Positions 19,900 to 29,623 of a stretch of 64,000 nt of DNA are shown one piece after another. Origin of the DNA: Sphingobacteriales bacterium. Lineage in GTDB: Bacteria; Bacteroidota; Bacteroidia; Chitinophagales; Chitinophagaceae. The position numbers were made by a program, and so were the translations under genes. Every line of letters starts with the position of its first letter. Position 1 is the first letter of the stretch. The notes beneath the pieces were generated by a model. The model did no database searches and had not been told where the DNA came from. It saw only the letters and a list, made by a program, of their open reading frames with translations. The stretch lies in the NCBI GenBank assembly GCA_016192105.1, contig JACPUV010000003.1:1-64000 (forward strand), given 5' to 3'.

Positions 19900-21852
19900 A
19901 TGCCGAACGCAACCAACATAGCACTGATCCCGCTTCTTCCATTGGCCGGTTTTATTCTACTGGGCCTGTTTGGCAGGAAATATGGTAAGAACAAGGCCGG
20001 CCTTATCGGGACAGCCCTGTTACTGGGTTCCACCCTCCTGGCTTTGTACACCGCCTATGATTATTTCTTTGTCTATGGGAAAGTGAATGGTGTTTACCAG
20101 CAATTTGTTCCCTTAAAGATCACCTGGCTGGCATTCAGCAAGGAAATGTCCATCGATATGGGACTGGTGATTGATCCCATTTCCGTGATGATGCTGCTGG
20201 TGGTGACTTTTGTTTCCCTGATGGTGCATATCTACAGCCTGGGTTATATGAAAGGGGAAGAACGCTTTCCCACCTATTATGCCTTCCTGGGCCTGTTCAC
20301 TTTTTCCATGCTGGGATTGGTTCTGGCCAGCAATATTTTCCAGCTGTATATTTTCTGGGAACTGGTGGGGGTTTCTTCCTTCCTGCTGATCGGTTTTTAT
20401 TATGACAAACCCAGCGCGGTGGCGGCCAGCAAAAAAGCGTTTATTGTTACCCGTTTTGCCGACCTCGGTTTCCTGATCGGCATACTGGTCTTGTCCTATT
20501 TCTCCGGCACCTTTGATTTTCAGACACTCATTGCCCGGCTGACTTCCCCCGAATCCAACGAGGTAAAAACTGCGGTGGCCTCCACCTTCCTGGGTGTATC
20601 GGCCCTGTCCTGGGGCGCTGCCCTGGTCTTTATCGGCGGGGCCGGCAAGAGCGCCATGTTCCCGCTGCATATCTGGCTGCCCGATGCGATGGAAGGCCCC
20701 ACGCCTGTTTCTGCCCTGATCCATGCCGCGACCATGGTGGTGGCCGGTGTATATTTAGTGGCCCGCCTCTTCCCGGTATTTTCGGTCACCACGCCCGCCG
20801 TCCTCGAAATCATTGGCTGGGTGGGTGCAGTCTCCGCGATTATTGCGGCGGTCATCGCCTGCACACAAACAGATATCAAGCGGGTGCTTGCCTATTCCAC
20901 CATGTCGCAGATCGGGTATATGATGTTTGCCCTGGGTGTATCCCACTACGGCGGTGAAGCAGGTCTCGGTTATACCGCTTCAATGTTCCATTTGTTCACC
21001 CATGCCATGTTCAAGGCCCTGCTTTTTCTTGGGGCCGGCGCGGTGATCCATTCTGTGCACAGCAATGAAATGAAAGATATGGGCGGGTTGAGAAAAAAAT
21101 TGCCCATCACCCACTTCACTTTCCTGGTCGCCTGCCTGGCCATTGCCGGTGTACCACCCTTTGCCGGTTTCTTCAGCAAAGAAGAGATCCTGCTGGCAGC
21201 TTACCAGCACAATACCCCGATTTACTGGGTCGCATTGATCACATCCGGACTGACCGCTTTTTATATGTTCCGTTTATATTTTTCTATCTTCTGGAACAAG
21301 CCCCGGGAAGTGCCCGGTGAACATTCCGCTGCGACGGGCAATCACGGAGAAGGCGGCTTTGTCATGATGCTGCCCCTGGTCTTACTGGGAACAGGTGCCG
21401 CTGCAGCCGGGTTCATTCCATTTGGCGAATACGTGAGCACGGACGGCAAAGCACTGGAATCCCATTTCCATTTATCTTTTTCTATTGCACCGGTAGCATT
21501 GGGACTGGCTGGTATCCTGACCGCTTTATGGATGTATGCCAAAGCCAGCGACAGGCCGGCAAAACTGGCCGCTTCGCTGGGTGGATTGTACCGGGCAGCC
21601 TATCGCAAGTTTTACATAGACGAACTGTACCTGTTTATAACGAAGAAAATATTGTTCAACCTGGTGGGCCGTCCGGCTGCCTGGTTCGACCGGAATATTG
21701 TGGATGGTCTGATGAACCTGACAGGGAATACTACCGTGCTGGTTTCGGAACGTATTAAGAAATTCCAGTCAGGCAAAGTGCAGCAGTATGCCATTTTCTT
21801 TTTGGGTGCTGTGGTCCTGCTGGCCGTACTGTTCATTTATGTTTGGAAATAG
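19900..21852 (+). CDS. nuoL: NADH-quinone oxidoreductase subunit L
   Basis: NuoL is the distal Mrp-type antiporter-like subunit. The 650-aa protein has 14 or more helices, the channel core FWELVGVSSFLLIGF with its conserved glutamate, the lysine-bearing GAGKSAMFPLHIWLPDAMEGP, and HAATMVVAGVYL. A long C-terminal amphipathic helix region and a final anchor (IFFLGAVVLLAVLFIYV) complete it. Confidence 0.96.
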   Translation: MPNATNIALIPLLPLAGFILLGLFGRKYGKNKAGLIGTALLLGSTLLALYTAYDYFFVYGKVNGVYQQFVPLKITWLAFSKEMSIDMGLVIDPISVMMLLVVTFVSLMVHIYSLGYMKGEERFPTYYAFLGLFTFSMLGLVLASNIFQLYIFWELVGVSSFLLIGFYYDKPSAVAASKKAFIVTRFADLGFLIGILVLSYFSGTFDFQTLIARLTSPESNEVKTAVASTFLGVSALSWGAALVFIGGAGKSAMFPLHIWLPDAMEGPTPVSALIHAATMVVAGVYLVARLFPVFSVTTPAVLEIIGWVGAVSAIIAAVIACTQTDIKRVLAYSTMSQIGYMMFALGVSHYGGEAGLGYTASMFHLFTHAMFKALLFLGAGAVIHSVHSNEMKDMGGLRKKLPITHFTFLVACLAIAGVPPFAGFFSKEEILLAAYQHNTPIYWVALITSGLTAFYMFRLYFSIFWNKPREVPGEHSAATGNHGEGGFVMMLPLVLLGTGAAAAGFIPFGEYVSTDGKALESHFHLSFSIAPVALGLAGILTALWMYAKASDRPAKLAASLGGLYRAAYRKFYIDELYLFITKKILFNLVGRPAAWFDRNIVDGLMNLTGNTTVLVSERIKKFQSGKVQQYAIFFLGAVVLLAVLFIYVWK

Positions 21853-21872
21853 GATATACTGATAAATAAGAA

Positions 21873-23354
21873 TTGATGAACCTTTTATTACTCATCGGAG
21901 CCCCCTTACTCACGGCTCTGGCCGTATTAGTGGCCCGCAATAAACAGCAGGTGAAATGGATTTCGCTGGGCGGTTCCTTCCTGCAGCTGGGATTGGCCCT
22001 TGCCCTGTTGCTGGCATTCCGTCAGGAACGGGCCGCGAATAATACTGCGCAAATGCTGTTTGAACAGCAGTACAAACTCTTTCAAAGCCTGCATATCAGT
22101 TTTCACTTTGGGGTGGACGGCATTTCCGTGGCCATGATCCTGCTTACCAGTTTTGTGGTGGTGGCCGGTGTGCTGGTATCCTGGAATATTGAAAAGATGA
22201 CCAAGGAGTTTTATTTCCTCCTTCTTTTACTCGGCTTAGGTGCATACGGTTTCTTTATTTCTCTTGATTTATTTATCCTGTTCTTTTTCCTCGAAATTTC
22301 CGTGATCCCCAAGTACCTGCTGATCGGTATATGGGGAAGCGGGAAAAAGGAATACAGCGCCAATAAACTCGCTTTGATGCTGATGGGCGGTTCGGCCCTG
22401 ATCCTGGTAGGTATGCTGGGCCTGTATTTCACGGCCGGCAACAGTTTTGATATAATGACCTTATCCAAAGCAACCATTTCCCCGGAGACCCAGCATATTC
22501 TTTTTCCCCTGTTGTTTGCGGGCTTTGGGGTATTCACCGCCTTGTTCCCCCTGCATACCTGGGTGCCCGATGGTCACTCTTCCGCTCCCACGGCCGGTTC
22601 AATGTTCCTGGCTGGTATCTCCATGAAACTGGGCGGCTATGGTTGTTTACGTGTGGCCACCTATTTATTACCCGAAGGGGCTAAGGAATATGCCACCTTT
22701 ATTATTGTACTTTCCGCTATCGCGATCTTATACGGCGCCTTCGCCACCATGATGCAGAAGGACCTGAAATATATCAATGCGTACTCTTCCGTGAGTCACG
22801 TTGGTTTCAGTTTACTCGGTATCGGCATGCTAACGCAGACAGCGTTTACCGGTGCCCTGATGCAAATGGTATCACACGGGATGATGACAGCCCTTTTCTT
22901 TGCCGTGATCGGTATGATTTACGACCGGACCCATACCCGTATGGTGGCTGAGATGGGCGGCCTGATGAAACAGCTGCCCTTTATCAGTACGGTTTTCTTT
23001 ATTGTAGGACTTTGCTCCCTGGGTTTACCGGGATTGAGTGGCTTTGTGGCCGAGATGACGGTGTTTGTCGGTTCCTGGGAAAATGCGGATGCCTTTCACC
23101 GGGTTGCCACCATTGCGGCTGCTATGTCCATTGTAGTGACTGCCGTGTATATTTTACGTGCGATAGGCAGAACGGTGATGGGTCCCGTCACCAATGAGGC
23201 GCACCTTACATTGAAAGATGCCAACTGGAACGAGAAACTGGCAGCGCTCCTGCTGGTGGCCGGTATCCTGGCCATTGGGATCGCACCCGGCTGGCTGAAT
23301 GATTTGCTGAGACCGGCGGCGGAAGTTATTATGAACAGAATTGCTGGACAATAA
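21873..23354 (+). CDS. nuoM: NADH-quinone oxidoreductase subunit M
   Basis: This is the antiporter-like proton channel subunit, 493 aa, with about 14 helices. The conserved glutamate is in FFFLEISVIPKYLLIGIWG, and the PLHTWVPDGHSSAPTAGS motif and the YSSVSHVGFSLLG helix are intact. It starts 20 bases after nuoL. Confidence 0.96.
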   Translation: MMNLLLLIGAPLLTALAVLVARNKQQVKWISLGGSFLQLGLALALLLAFRQERAANNTAQMLFEQQYKLFQSLHISFHFGVDGISVAMILLTSFVVVAGVLVSWNIEKMTKEFYFLLLLLGLGAYGFFISLDLFILFFFLEISVIPKYLLIGIWGSGKKEYSANKLALMLMGGSALILVGMLGLYFTAGNSFDIMTLSKATISPETQHILFPLLFAGFGVFTALFPLHTWVPDGHSSAPTAGSMFLAGISMKLGGYGCLRVATYLLPEGAKEYATFIIVLSAIAILYGAFATMMQKDLKYINAYSSVSHVGFSLLGIGMLTQTAFTGALMQMVSHGMMTALFFAVIGMIYDRTHTRMVAEMGGLMKQLPFISTVFFIVGLCSLGLPGLSGFVAEMTVFVGSWENADAFHRVATIAAAMSIVVTAVYILRAIGRTVMGPVTNEAHLTLKDANWNEKLAALLLVAGILAIGIAPGWLNDLLRPAAEVIMNRIAGQ

Positions 23355-23365
23355 AACAGGCTGGA

Positions 23366-24760
23366 ATGAATGAATTGCTCACATTGATGAAAAGTGAACT
23401 GGTGCTGACCGGCATCATCTTCCTTTTGCTCTTTATCAGGATTGGTAAGGGGTTGAAAAACGAAACCCTCCTGCCCCTGGTACAGGTGTTATTACTGGTC
23501 AACTTTATTTTCGGATTTGTCTTCAACAAGGAGGGCCGGCTTTTTGGCGATATGTTTTACACCACTTCGCTGATCGCTTTTCAGAAAAATATCCTGAACC
23601 TGGGTGTTTACCTGATCTCCCTGCTTTGCACCGACTGGCTGAAAAAGACCCCGCACCTGCCGGAGTTTTTCCTGCTCCTGCTCTCCGCCCTGCTCGGTAT
23701 GTTCTTTATGATCTCCAGCGCCAACCTGCTGATCTTCTATTTATCGCTGGAACTGGCTTCCATCCCGGTGGCCGCCCTGGCTAATTTTGACCTGAATAAA
23801 AAAAGATCCGCAGAAGGTGCCATGAAGATGATCTTATCCTCGGCCTTCTCTTCCGGTATCCTGCTTTTTGGTATTTCCCTGGTCTATGGCAGTACCGGGA
23901 CGATCAGTCTTCCGGAGATTTCCCAACGTTTGGACGGATCCTCCCTGCAGGTACTGGCATTTGTGTTTTTCTTTGCTGCTTTTGCGTTCAAACTTTCCAT
24001 CGTGCCTTTCCATTTATGGACAGCCGATGTGTACGAGGGTTCGCCCATTGCCACCACCGCTTTTCTTTCTGTAATATCCAAGGGCGCGGTCGCCTTTATA
24101 TTCATGACCATGCTGTTCCGTGTATTTCAGCCCTTGGTGGATACCTGGTACATGATGCTGGTGATCTTATCCATCGCCACCATGGTCATTGGTAATCTCT
24201 TTGCCCTGCGCCAGCAGAATATCAAACGCTTCCTGGCATTTTCGTCCATTGCGCAGGTCGGTTTTATTTTGGTGGCCATCAGCAGCAATGACCACATGGG
24301 AAGTACCGCTGTGATCTATTTCGTACTGGTATATATTTTTTCCAACCTGGCTGCATTCGGAGTTGCTTCGGTCGTTGCCGAACAAACCGGTAAGGAAACG
24401 ATTAACGATTTAAAGGGATTTTATAAAACCAATCCCTTTCTCAGCTGGATACTGGCCCTTGCTTTATTTTCCCTGGCCGGGGTGCCCCCTACTGCCGGTT
24501 TCTTTGGTAAATTGTTCCTGTTAACAGCCGGCGGGGCAAAAGCCGCTTACTGGTTTATCACGGTGGCCGCACTGAACATGATCATTTCCCTGTATTATTA
24601 CCTGCGGGTGGTAAGGGCTGTTTTCATGGATAAAAATGAAACACCCATTGAGCAACTGAAGATCAGTGCCCCGGTAAGACTGGGTATGATCATCTGCGGA
24701 GCGGGTATTATCCTGACCGGCCTGCTCAGCTGGATTTATGATTACATTCATTCATTATAA
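23366..24760 (+). CDS. nuoN: NADH-quinone oxidoreductase subunit N
   Basis: This is the third antiporter-like subunit, 464 aa, with about 14 helices. It contains FYLSLELASIPVAALANF (helix glutamate), FKLSIVPFHLWTADVYEGSP and SLAGVPPTAGFFGK. It lies 11 bases after nuoM and closes the membrane arm. Confidence 0.95.
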   Translation: MNELLTLMKSELVLTGIIFLLLFIRIGKGLKNETLLPLVQVLLLVNFIFGFVFNKEGRLFGDMFYTTSLIAFQKNILNLGVYLISLLCTDWLKKTPHLPEFFLLLLSALLGMFFMISSANLLIFYLSLELASIPVAALANFDLNKKRSAEGAMKMILSSAFSSGILLFGISLVYGSTGTISLPEISQRLDGSSLQVLAFVFFFAAFAFKLSIVPFHLWTADVYEGSPIATTAFLSVISKGAVAFIFMTMLFRVFQPLVDTWYMMLVILSIATMVIGNLFALRQQNIKRFLAFSSIAQVGFILVAISSNDHMGSTAVIYFVLVYIFSNLAAFGVASVVAEQTGKETINDLKGFYKTNPFLSWILALALFSLAGVPPTAGFFGKLFLLTAGGAKAAYWFITVAALNMIISLYYYLRVVRAVFMDKNETPIEQLKISAPVRLGMIICGAGIILTGLLSWIYDYIHSL

Positions 24761-24771
24761 GTTAAGGAGCT

Positions 24772-25158
24772 ATGGCTATCAATAAAAATCATGAATTTGA
24801 AGAACTCGATGGCGTTAAGTGCGGCATTGTGGAAAAGAATGTAAAACCCGAAAGACTGGCATTTCTCAAAGAGTTGCTGGAATACAACGGGTTTACGGTG
24901 GTGGCTGTACCCAGTCCCGCCCCCAAGGCGGCCCCCGCTCCCAAGCCTGCAGAAGGCGAAGCGGTGGCCCCGGTCTCAGCCCCTCCTCCACCCCCGGAGA
25001 CCTTCACGGTAGGGGTAACCGATTATACCTTTAATACCATCAATGCTATTTTCGGAAGGTTGCTCAAAACAAAGGATGGCCACATCGTAACCCAGGCTTA
25101 CTGGCAGCAGAAGGAGCTGGTAAGCAATGACGAGATCCCCTACTATGAGCATATATAA
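24772..25158 (+). CDS. Unknown 128-aa protein with Pro/Ala linker, last gene of the nuo cluster
   Basis: The protein has an N-terminal ~45-residue folded part, a low-complexity Ala/Pro linker (about residues 46-78) and a C-terminal part (FTVGVTDYTFNTINAIFGRLL ... YWQQKELVSNDEIPYYEHI). It has no signal peptide or membrane helix. It starts 12 bases after nuoN on the same strand and a terminator follows, so it is probably co-transcribed with complex I. I know of similar uncharacterised Bacteroidota proteins but no function. A link to complex I is inferred from position only. Confidence 0.8.
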   Translation: MAINKNHEFEELDGVKCGIVEKNVKPERLAFLKELLEYNGFTVVAVPSPAPKAAPAPKPAEGEAVAPVSAPPPPPETFTVGVTDYTFNTINAIFGRLLKTKDGHIVTQAYWQQKELVSNDEIPYYEHI

Positions 25159-25189
25159 TATATTGTACACATCAGTTTATCATTGATTT

Positions 25190-25213
25190 AGCCCGGTTAT
25201 TCCGGGCTTTCTT
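25190..25213 (+). terminator. Intrinsic terminator of the nuo cluster
   Basis: AGCCCGG, loop TTAT and TCCGGGCT are followed by TTCTTC, about 30 bases after the last gene of the cluster. Confidence 0.8.
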
Positions 25214-25315
25214 CATGTTATTCACTGATCAGAATCAGGATTTCCGCTGACCTGCGTTTCCGCTTATCGGGCGGTTAAGCTTTAACTATGCAGAGCATTA
25301 AAAGCTTATTATATT

Positions 25316-28075
25316 ATGGCAACAAAAACAAAAACCGGAAAGTATGTTTACTTCTTCGGCGGCGGCAAAGCCGACGGAAATGAATCAATGAAAAACCTGC
25401 TGGGTGGCAAGGGTGCGAACCTGGCTGAAATGGCAGGTCATCCCAAACTGAAATTACCGGTACCACCGGGTTTCACCGTTACCACCGAAGTCTGCACGTA
25501 TTATTATGCGAATAAGAAATCTTATCCCAAATCCCTGAACGCACAGGTAAAAGAATCCCTCGAAAAAATGGAAAAACTCACCGGCAAGAAATTCGGTGAT
25601 GAGAAAAACCCGCTCCTGCTTTCTGTCCGCTCCGGCGCCCGCAAGAGCATGCCCGGAATGATGGAAACCGTTTTGAATGTGGGATTGAACGAAAACACGA
25701 TCAAGGGGGTGATCGCCCAGAGTGGCGATGCCCGTTTTGCCTATGACGCTTACCGCCGCCTGATCATGATGTACGCCGATGTGGTGATGGAAAAAGCCGC
25801 CGGTATCGAACCGAAAGGGGGCAAGGGCATCCGGAAAGTCCTGGATGAAAAACTGGAACATATCAAACATTCAAAGGGATATGCCAGTGATACCGACCTG
25901 ACCGCCGAAGAACTGAAAGAACTGGTGAAGGATTACAAGAAAACGGTAAAAAAAGTACTGGGCAAAGAATTCCCCGATGATCCCTATGAGCAAATGTGGG
26001 GAGGTATCGGTGCCGTATTCGCCAGCTGGAACGGGAAACGCGCCATTGAATACCGCCGCATCGAAAAAATACCGCACGAATGGGGGACTGCCGTAAACGT
26101 GCAGGCCATGGTATTTGGCAATATGGGGAACGACAGCTGTACCGGGGTTGCTTTCACCCGGAATCCGGGTAATGGTGAAAATAAATTCTACGGCGAATAC
26201 CTGGTAAATGCGCAGGGGGAAGACGTGGTAGCCGGTATCCGGACTCCCGCTCCCGTGAATGAATACTCTAAGAATGCCCAGAGCGAGCATTTTACCGCTT
26301 TGGAAAAACTGATGCCGGTACAATATAAGGAGCTGTTCACTATTCAGCGCAAGCTGGAAAAACACTACCACGACATGCAGGACATTGAGTTTACCATTGA
26401 AAAAGGAAAACTCTATATGCTGCAGTGCCGCGTGGGTAAACGCAATGGGGTGGCCGCCGTCCGGATGGCTACTGAAATGTATAAAGAAAAACTGATCGAC
26501 GCGAAAACGGCGATCATGCGGGTAGGACCCAACCAGCTGGTGGAACTATTACTGCCGATGCTGGATCCCAAAGCCGAACTGACCGCTCCCGTTATTGCCA
26601 AGGGGTTGCCGGCTGGTCCTGGTGGCGCCAAAGGCCGTGTGGTCTTCTCTTCCGCAGAAGCGGTGGAATGGGCCTCCCGGGGTGAGAAAGTGATCCTGGT
26701 AAGAGAAGAAACCTCTCCCGAAGATGTGGATGGTATGCACAAAGCACAGGCCATCCTTACCACTAAAGGGGGGATGACTTCTCACGCCGCCCTCGTGGCA
26801 CGTGGCTGGGGTAAATGCTGTATTGTCGGTTGCAGCGATATCGAAATACATACAGAGTCCAAAATGATCCACGCCAGGAACGGAGTAACGATCAAAGAAG
26901 GTGACTGGATCAGTTTAAACGGAACCAAGGGCCAGGTATATGAAGGAAGTATGGCGTTAGTGGATATTGATATTGACAAGAATCAGTCTTACAAAGACCT
27001 GATGAAACTGGTGGATAAGATCAAACAGATCGGGGTAAGGGCCAATGCCGAAACGCCGCTTGATGCCACCCATGCCGTGAAGTTCGGCGCCGAAGGTATC
27101 GGTCTGTTCCGCACCGAGCACATGTTCTACGGGGAAGGCAGTGAAGAGCCGCTGTTCCAGCTGCGCAAAATGATCGTGAGCAAAACTGAAAAAGAAAGAA
27201 GGGAAGCCCTGAACGGATTGTTCAAATACGTGAAGAAAGACGTGAAAGACACCCTTAGCGTAATGAACGGGCACCCTGTCACCATCCGCCTGCTCGATCC
27301 CCCGCTGCATGAATTTGTTCCCCATGATAAAGAAAAACTGAAACAACTCAGCAAGGAACTCGGCATCAGCATGGGCATGCTGAACAGGAGGGTACTGGCC
27401 CTGCATGAAAATAACCCGATGCTGGGTCACCGGGGTGTACGCCTTGGTATCAGTTATCCCGAGATCACGGAGATGCAGGTACGTGCCATTTTCGAAGCAA
27501 CGGCCGAACTCCTCAAAGCAGGTAAGAAAGCCTTCCCGGAAATCATGGTACCGGTTACCGTTATTGCGCACGAACTGCGTCACCAGAAAATAATCGTGGA
27601 CCAGGTGTATAAGGAAGTCTGTGAAAAATTCGGCATGAAGAAGATCCCCTATCTCTATGGAACGATGATTGAAACACCGAGGGCCGCCCTGCGGGCTGAG
27701 TACATGGCCAATGTAGCCGATTTCTTCAGCTTTGGTACCAATGACCTCACCCAGATGAGCTTTGGTTTCAGCCGCGATGATATTGGAGGTTTCTTACCGA
27801 AATACCTCGACCTGAAGATCCTTCCCGACGATCCCTTCCAGACCATCGACCAGGAGGGCATTGGTCAGTTGATCAAGGCAGGTACGGAAAGAGGCCGCAT
27901 TTCCAAGCCTCACCTGAAGGTTGGTATCTGCGGAGAACATGGCGGGGATCCTGAAAGTGTGAAATTCTGTCACCGTATCGGAATGAACTATGTAAGTTGT
28001 TCCCCGTTCCGGGTACCGATTGCCCGCCTGGCAGCAGCGCAGGCAGCGATTGAAAGTCCGCGGAAGAAGAAGTAA
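25316..28075 (+). CDS. ppdK: Pyruvate, phosphate dikinase
   Basis: PpdK interconverts pyruvate + ATP + Pi and PEP + AMP + PPi. The 919-aa protein has the N-terminal ATP-grasp domain (GGKGANLAEM, MPGMMETVLNVG), the swivelling domain with phospho-accepting His490 in GGMTSHAALVARGWGKCC, and the C-terminal PEP/pyruvate TIM barrel with catalytic Cys872 in VGICGEHGGDP. The motif GGMTSHAAVVARGMG identifies PPDK rather than PEP synthase. It is transcribed alone. In this window it could make PEP from the pyruvate produced by tryptophanase and tyrosine phenol-lyase, or run toward pyruvate and ATP in a PPi-saving glycolysis. Confidence 0.96.
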   Translation: MATKTKTGKYVYFFGGGKADGNESMKNLLGGKGANLAEMAGHPKLKLPVPPGFTVTTEVCTYYYANKKSYPKSLNAQVKESLEKMEKLTGKKFGDEKNPLLLSVRSGARKSMPGMMETVLNVGLNENTIKGVIAQSGDARFAYDAYRRLIMMYADVVMEKAAGIEPKGGKGIRKVLDEKLEHIKHSKGYASDTDLTAEELKELVKDYKKTVKKVLGKEFPDDPYEQMWGGIGAVFASWNGKRAIEYRRIEKIPHEWGTAVNVQAMVFGNMGNDSCTGVAFTRNPGNGENKFYGEYLVNAQGEDVVAGIRTPAPVNEYSKNAQSEHFTALEKLMPVQYKELFTIQRKLEKHYHDMQDIEFTIEKGKLYMLQCRVGKRNGVAAVRMATEMYKEKLIDAKTAIMRVGPNQLVELLLPMLDPKAELTAPVIAKGLPAGPGGAKGRVVFSSAEAVEWASRGEKVILVREETSPEDVDGMHKAQAILTTKGGMTSHAALVARGWGKCCIVGCSDIEIHTESKMIHARNGVTIKEGDWISLNGTKGQVYEGSMALVDIDIDKNQSYKDLMKLVDKIKQIGVRANAETPLDATHAVKFGAEGIGLFRTEHMFYGEGSEEPLFQLRKMIVSKTEKERREALNGLFKYVKKDVKDTLSVMNGHPVTIRLLDPPLHEFVPHDKEKLKQLSKELGISMGMLNRRVLALHENNPMLGHRGVRLGISYPEITEMQVRAIFEATAELLKAGKKAFPEIMVPVTVIAHELRHQKIIVDQVYKEVCEKFGMKKIPYLYGTMIETPRAALRAEYMANVADFFSFGTNDLTQMSFGFSRDDIGGFLPKYLDLKILPDDPFQTIDQEGIGQLIKAGTERGRISKPHLKVGICGEHGGDPESVKFCHRIGMNYVSCSPFRVPIARLAAAQAAIESPRKKK

Positions 28076-28100
28076 TTTTTCTCTTTCACTATAATCCGAG

Positions 28101-28137
28101 GAGACCGTCTTAATTTTTTAAGACGGTTTCATTTTTT
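28101..28137 (+). terminator. Strong intrinsic terminator after ppdK
   Basis: A 13-bp stem (GAGACCGTCTTAA with TTAAGACGGTTTC) and a TTTT loop are followed by ATTTTTT, 25 bases after the stop. Confidence 0.9.
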
Positions 28138-28390
28138 ATAGCCATCCCCTTAATTATTGCCGTCAGAACCGGAGCGCCGGCATGCGGCTTCTGCTTCATC
28201 CAAAGGCGGCAGGCTGCTGAAAACAGCAACTGTGCCTCCTCCGTCTTACAGCTACTCCTTAAAGAAACAGCCGCCCGGTATTGCCGGGAAATAGTAAGGC
28301 AGCAGCGAATGTTTGGGATACTAACCGTAACAACACAGCCTGTAACTATCGGTCACAGGCTGTGTGCTTTGCTTGCTACTAATGCTTATG
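28138..28390. other. Gene-free stretch between convergent ppdK and hydrogenase operons
   Basis: The only clear structure is an 11-bp perfect hairpin, ACACAGCCTGT/ACAGGCTGTGT (28333-28365), just past the end of the minus-strand hydrogenase operon. It lacks a strong U-tract and may still end or stabilise that transcript. A smaller CCCGG/CCGGG hairpin lies near 28275. I looked for cobalamin-riboswitch and SRP-RNA signatures and found none. Confidence 0.5.
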
Positions 28391-28876
28391 TTATCGACTT
28401 GTTACTGTAGCCGTTTCAGGTGACAGGCGGACTGCCAGCTCGGTGACCTGGTTGAGCAGTCCCGGCATAGCCGCATCCACTTCTTCCGTCATTTCCACGC
28501 CCTGCTGCTGGATATATTCGATACTCACCACAAATAAATAGATCTCCGGGATCTTGTCCAGCAACTGCAGGGAGCTCATCATATCCCTCAGCCCGATATC
28601 GTGGGTGCTCATGGATTTAGGAAAATCGGATGCGAATTTCGGCTTGATAAGCCGGATCGTGCCGGCTCTTTCTCCGTCCAGCGTGGCATCGACCAGGATC
28701 ACCCGGGGATACTTTTCAAAATATTCCAGCAGGTGAAACCCACCTGTGCCGCCGTCCACCACATCCACATAATCGGGAAGTCCGGAGGACATCAGCTTCT
28801 GAGCCGCATGCACCCCCAGCCCTTCGTCGCCCATGAGGTAATTCCCCACTCCCATGATTAGCAGTCTGTCTTCCAT
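28391..28876 (-). CDS. [NiFe]-hydrogenase maturation protease (HyaD/HybD family)
   Basis: This endopeptidase removes the C-terminal extension of the large subunit after nickel is inserted. The 161-aa protein has the family motif GVGNYLMGDEGLGVH with nickel ligand Glu18, Asp63 in ILVDATLDG and His92 in MSTHDIGL. It is the last gene of the hydrogenase operon, five bases after the cytochrome b gene. Its predicted target is the tail after His555 of the large subunit encoded at 29624-31342. Confidence 0.93.
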   Translation of the reverse strand: MEDRLLIMGVGNYLMGDEGLGVHAAQKLMSSGLPDYVDVVDGGTGGFHLLEYFEKYPRVILVDATLDGERAGTIRLIKPKFASDFPKSMSTHDIGLRDMMSSLQLLDKIPEIYLFVVSIEYIQQQGVEMTEEVDAAMPGLLNQVTELAVRLSPETATVTSR

Positions 28877-28881
28877 AGCGG

Positions 28882-29607
28882 TTACGATTTAGGAGGTTCA
28901 TTGGGTAATTCCATATGCTTTTCGAATACATCATCTTCTATAAACTTCCATCCGCCACCCATGCTCGAAATTTCCCCGCGGCCTTCCACATAGTCGTGGT
29001 AAAATACCAGGTACACATGAAATAAGGTAAAAAGGATAAAGAACCACATGGTCAGGTGATGCACCTGGCGTAGAAAGATATCCCCTCCGAACATCGCGGG
29101 CACCCAGGAAAATAATTGGGGAAACCACCAACCAGAGCTCATTGAGGCGTATAACCCGAAACCCGTGATGCTCTGGACCAGGAAGGCAAGGAACATAAAG
29201 AAATAAATAAACCCGGCCAGGGCATTATGCCCTACACTCAAGTGTTCCTTGCCCCGGAGCATCAGGATATCAATTTTGAAAACGCTCCATATTTCCCTGA
29301 AAAAGTGTCGTGAAGTGGGAATGAATTGTTTCCAGTTGGCGTATTTGTTGCCCACAAACCCCCAGTAAATACGAAACAGGAAATTAAAAAAGAAGATATA
29401 GGATGCCACAAAGTGAATGGTGCGTATCCAGCCCATGGTGAACTGGTCGGCAGCTTCTCGTGAACTTTGTATTGTCAGCGGGTCGGCTATAAAGAAACCC
29501 GTGGCGATCAGCACCAGGATCACCAGTGCGTTCAGCCAGTGATAAATGCGTACAGGTTGTTCCCATACATAAACCCGCCGCAGTTTCGGACTATTTACGT
29601 TTGCCAT
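28882..29607 (-). CDS. Ni/Fe-hydrogenase b-type cytochrome subunit
   Basis: This di-haem membrane protein (HyaC/HoxZ family) anchors the hydrogenase and passes electrons from H2 to quinone. The 241-aa protein has four main hydrophobic helices. Haem-ligand type histidines occur in RIYHWLNALVI, RTIHFVASYIFFF and RQVHHLTMWFFILFTLFHVYL. I start at MANVNSPKLRRVYVWEQP (29607), which matches the usual family beginning. An upstream in-frame start would add 33 unconserved residues overlapping the large-subunit gene. Confidence 0.93.
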   Translation of the reverse strand: MANVNSPKLRRVYVWEQPVRIYHWLNALVILVLIATGFFIADPLTIQSSREAADQFTMGWIRTIHFVASYIFFFNFLFRIYWGFVGNKYANWKQFIPTSRHFFREIWSVFKIDILMLRGKEHLSVGHNALAGFIYFFMFLAFLVQSITGFGLYASMSSGWWFPQLFSWVPAMFGGDIFLRQVHHLTMWFFILFTLFHVYLVFYHDYVEGRGEISSMGGGWKFIEDDVFEKHMELPNEPPKS

Positions 29608-29623
29608 ACATTTTTTTTTAAGG

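Noticed and set aside
28138..28390. Possible cobalamin riboswitch or SRP RNA between ppdK and the hydrogenase operon
   Set aside because: Neither the B12-box type core nor the SRP tetraloop region is present on either strand; the stretch lies between two gene ends, not before a gene.
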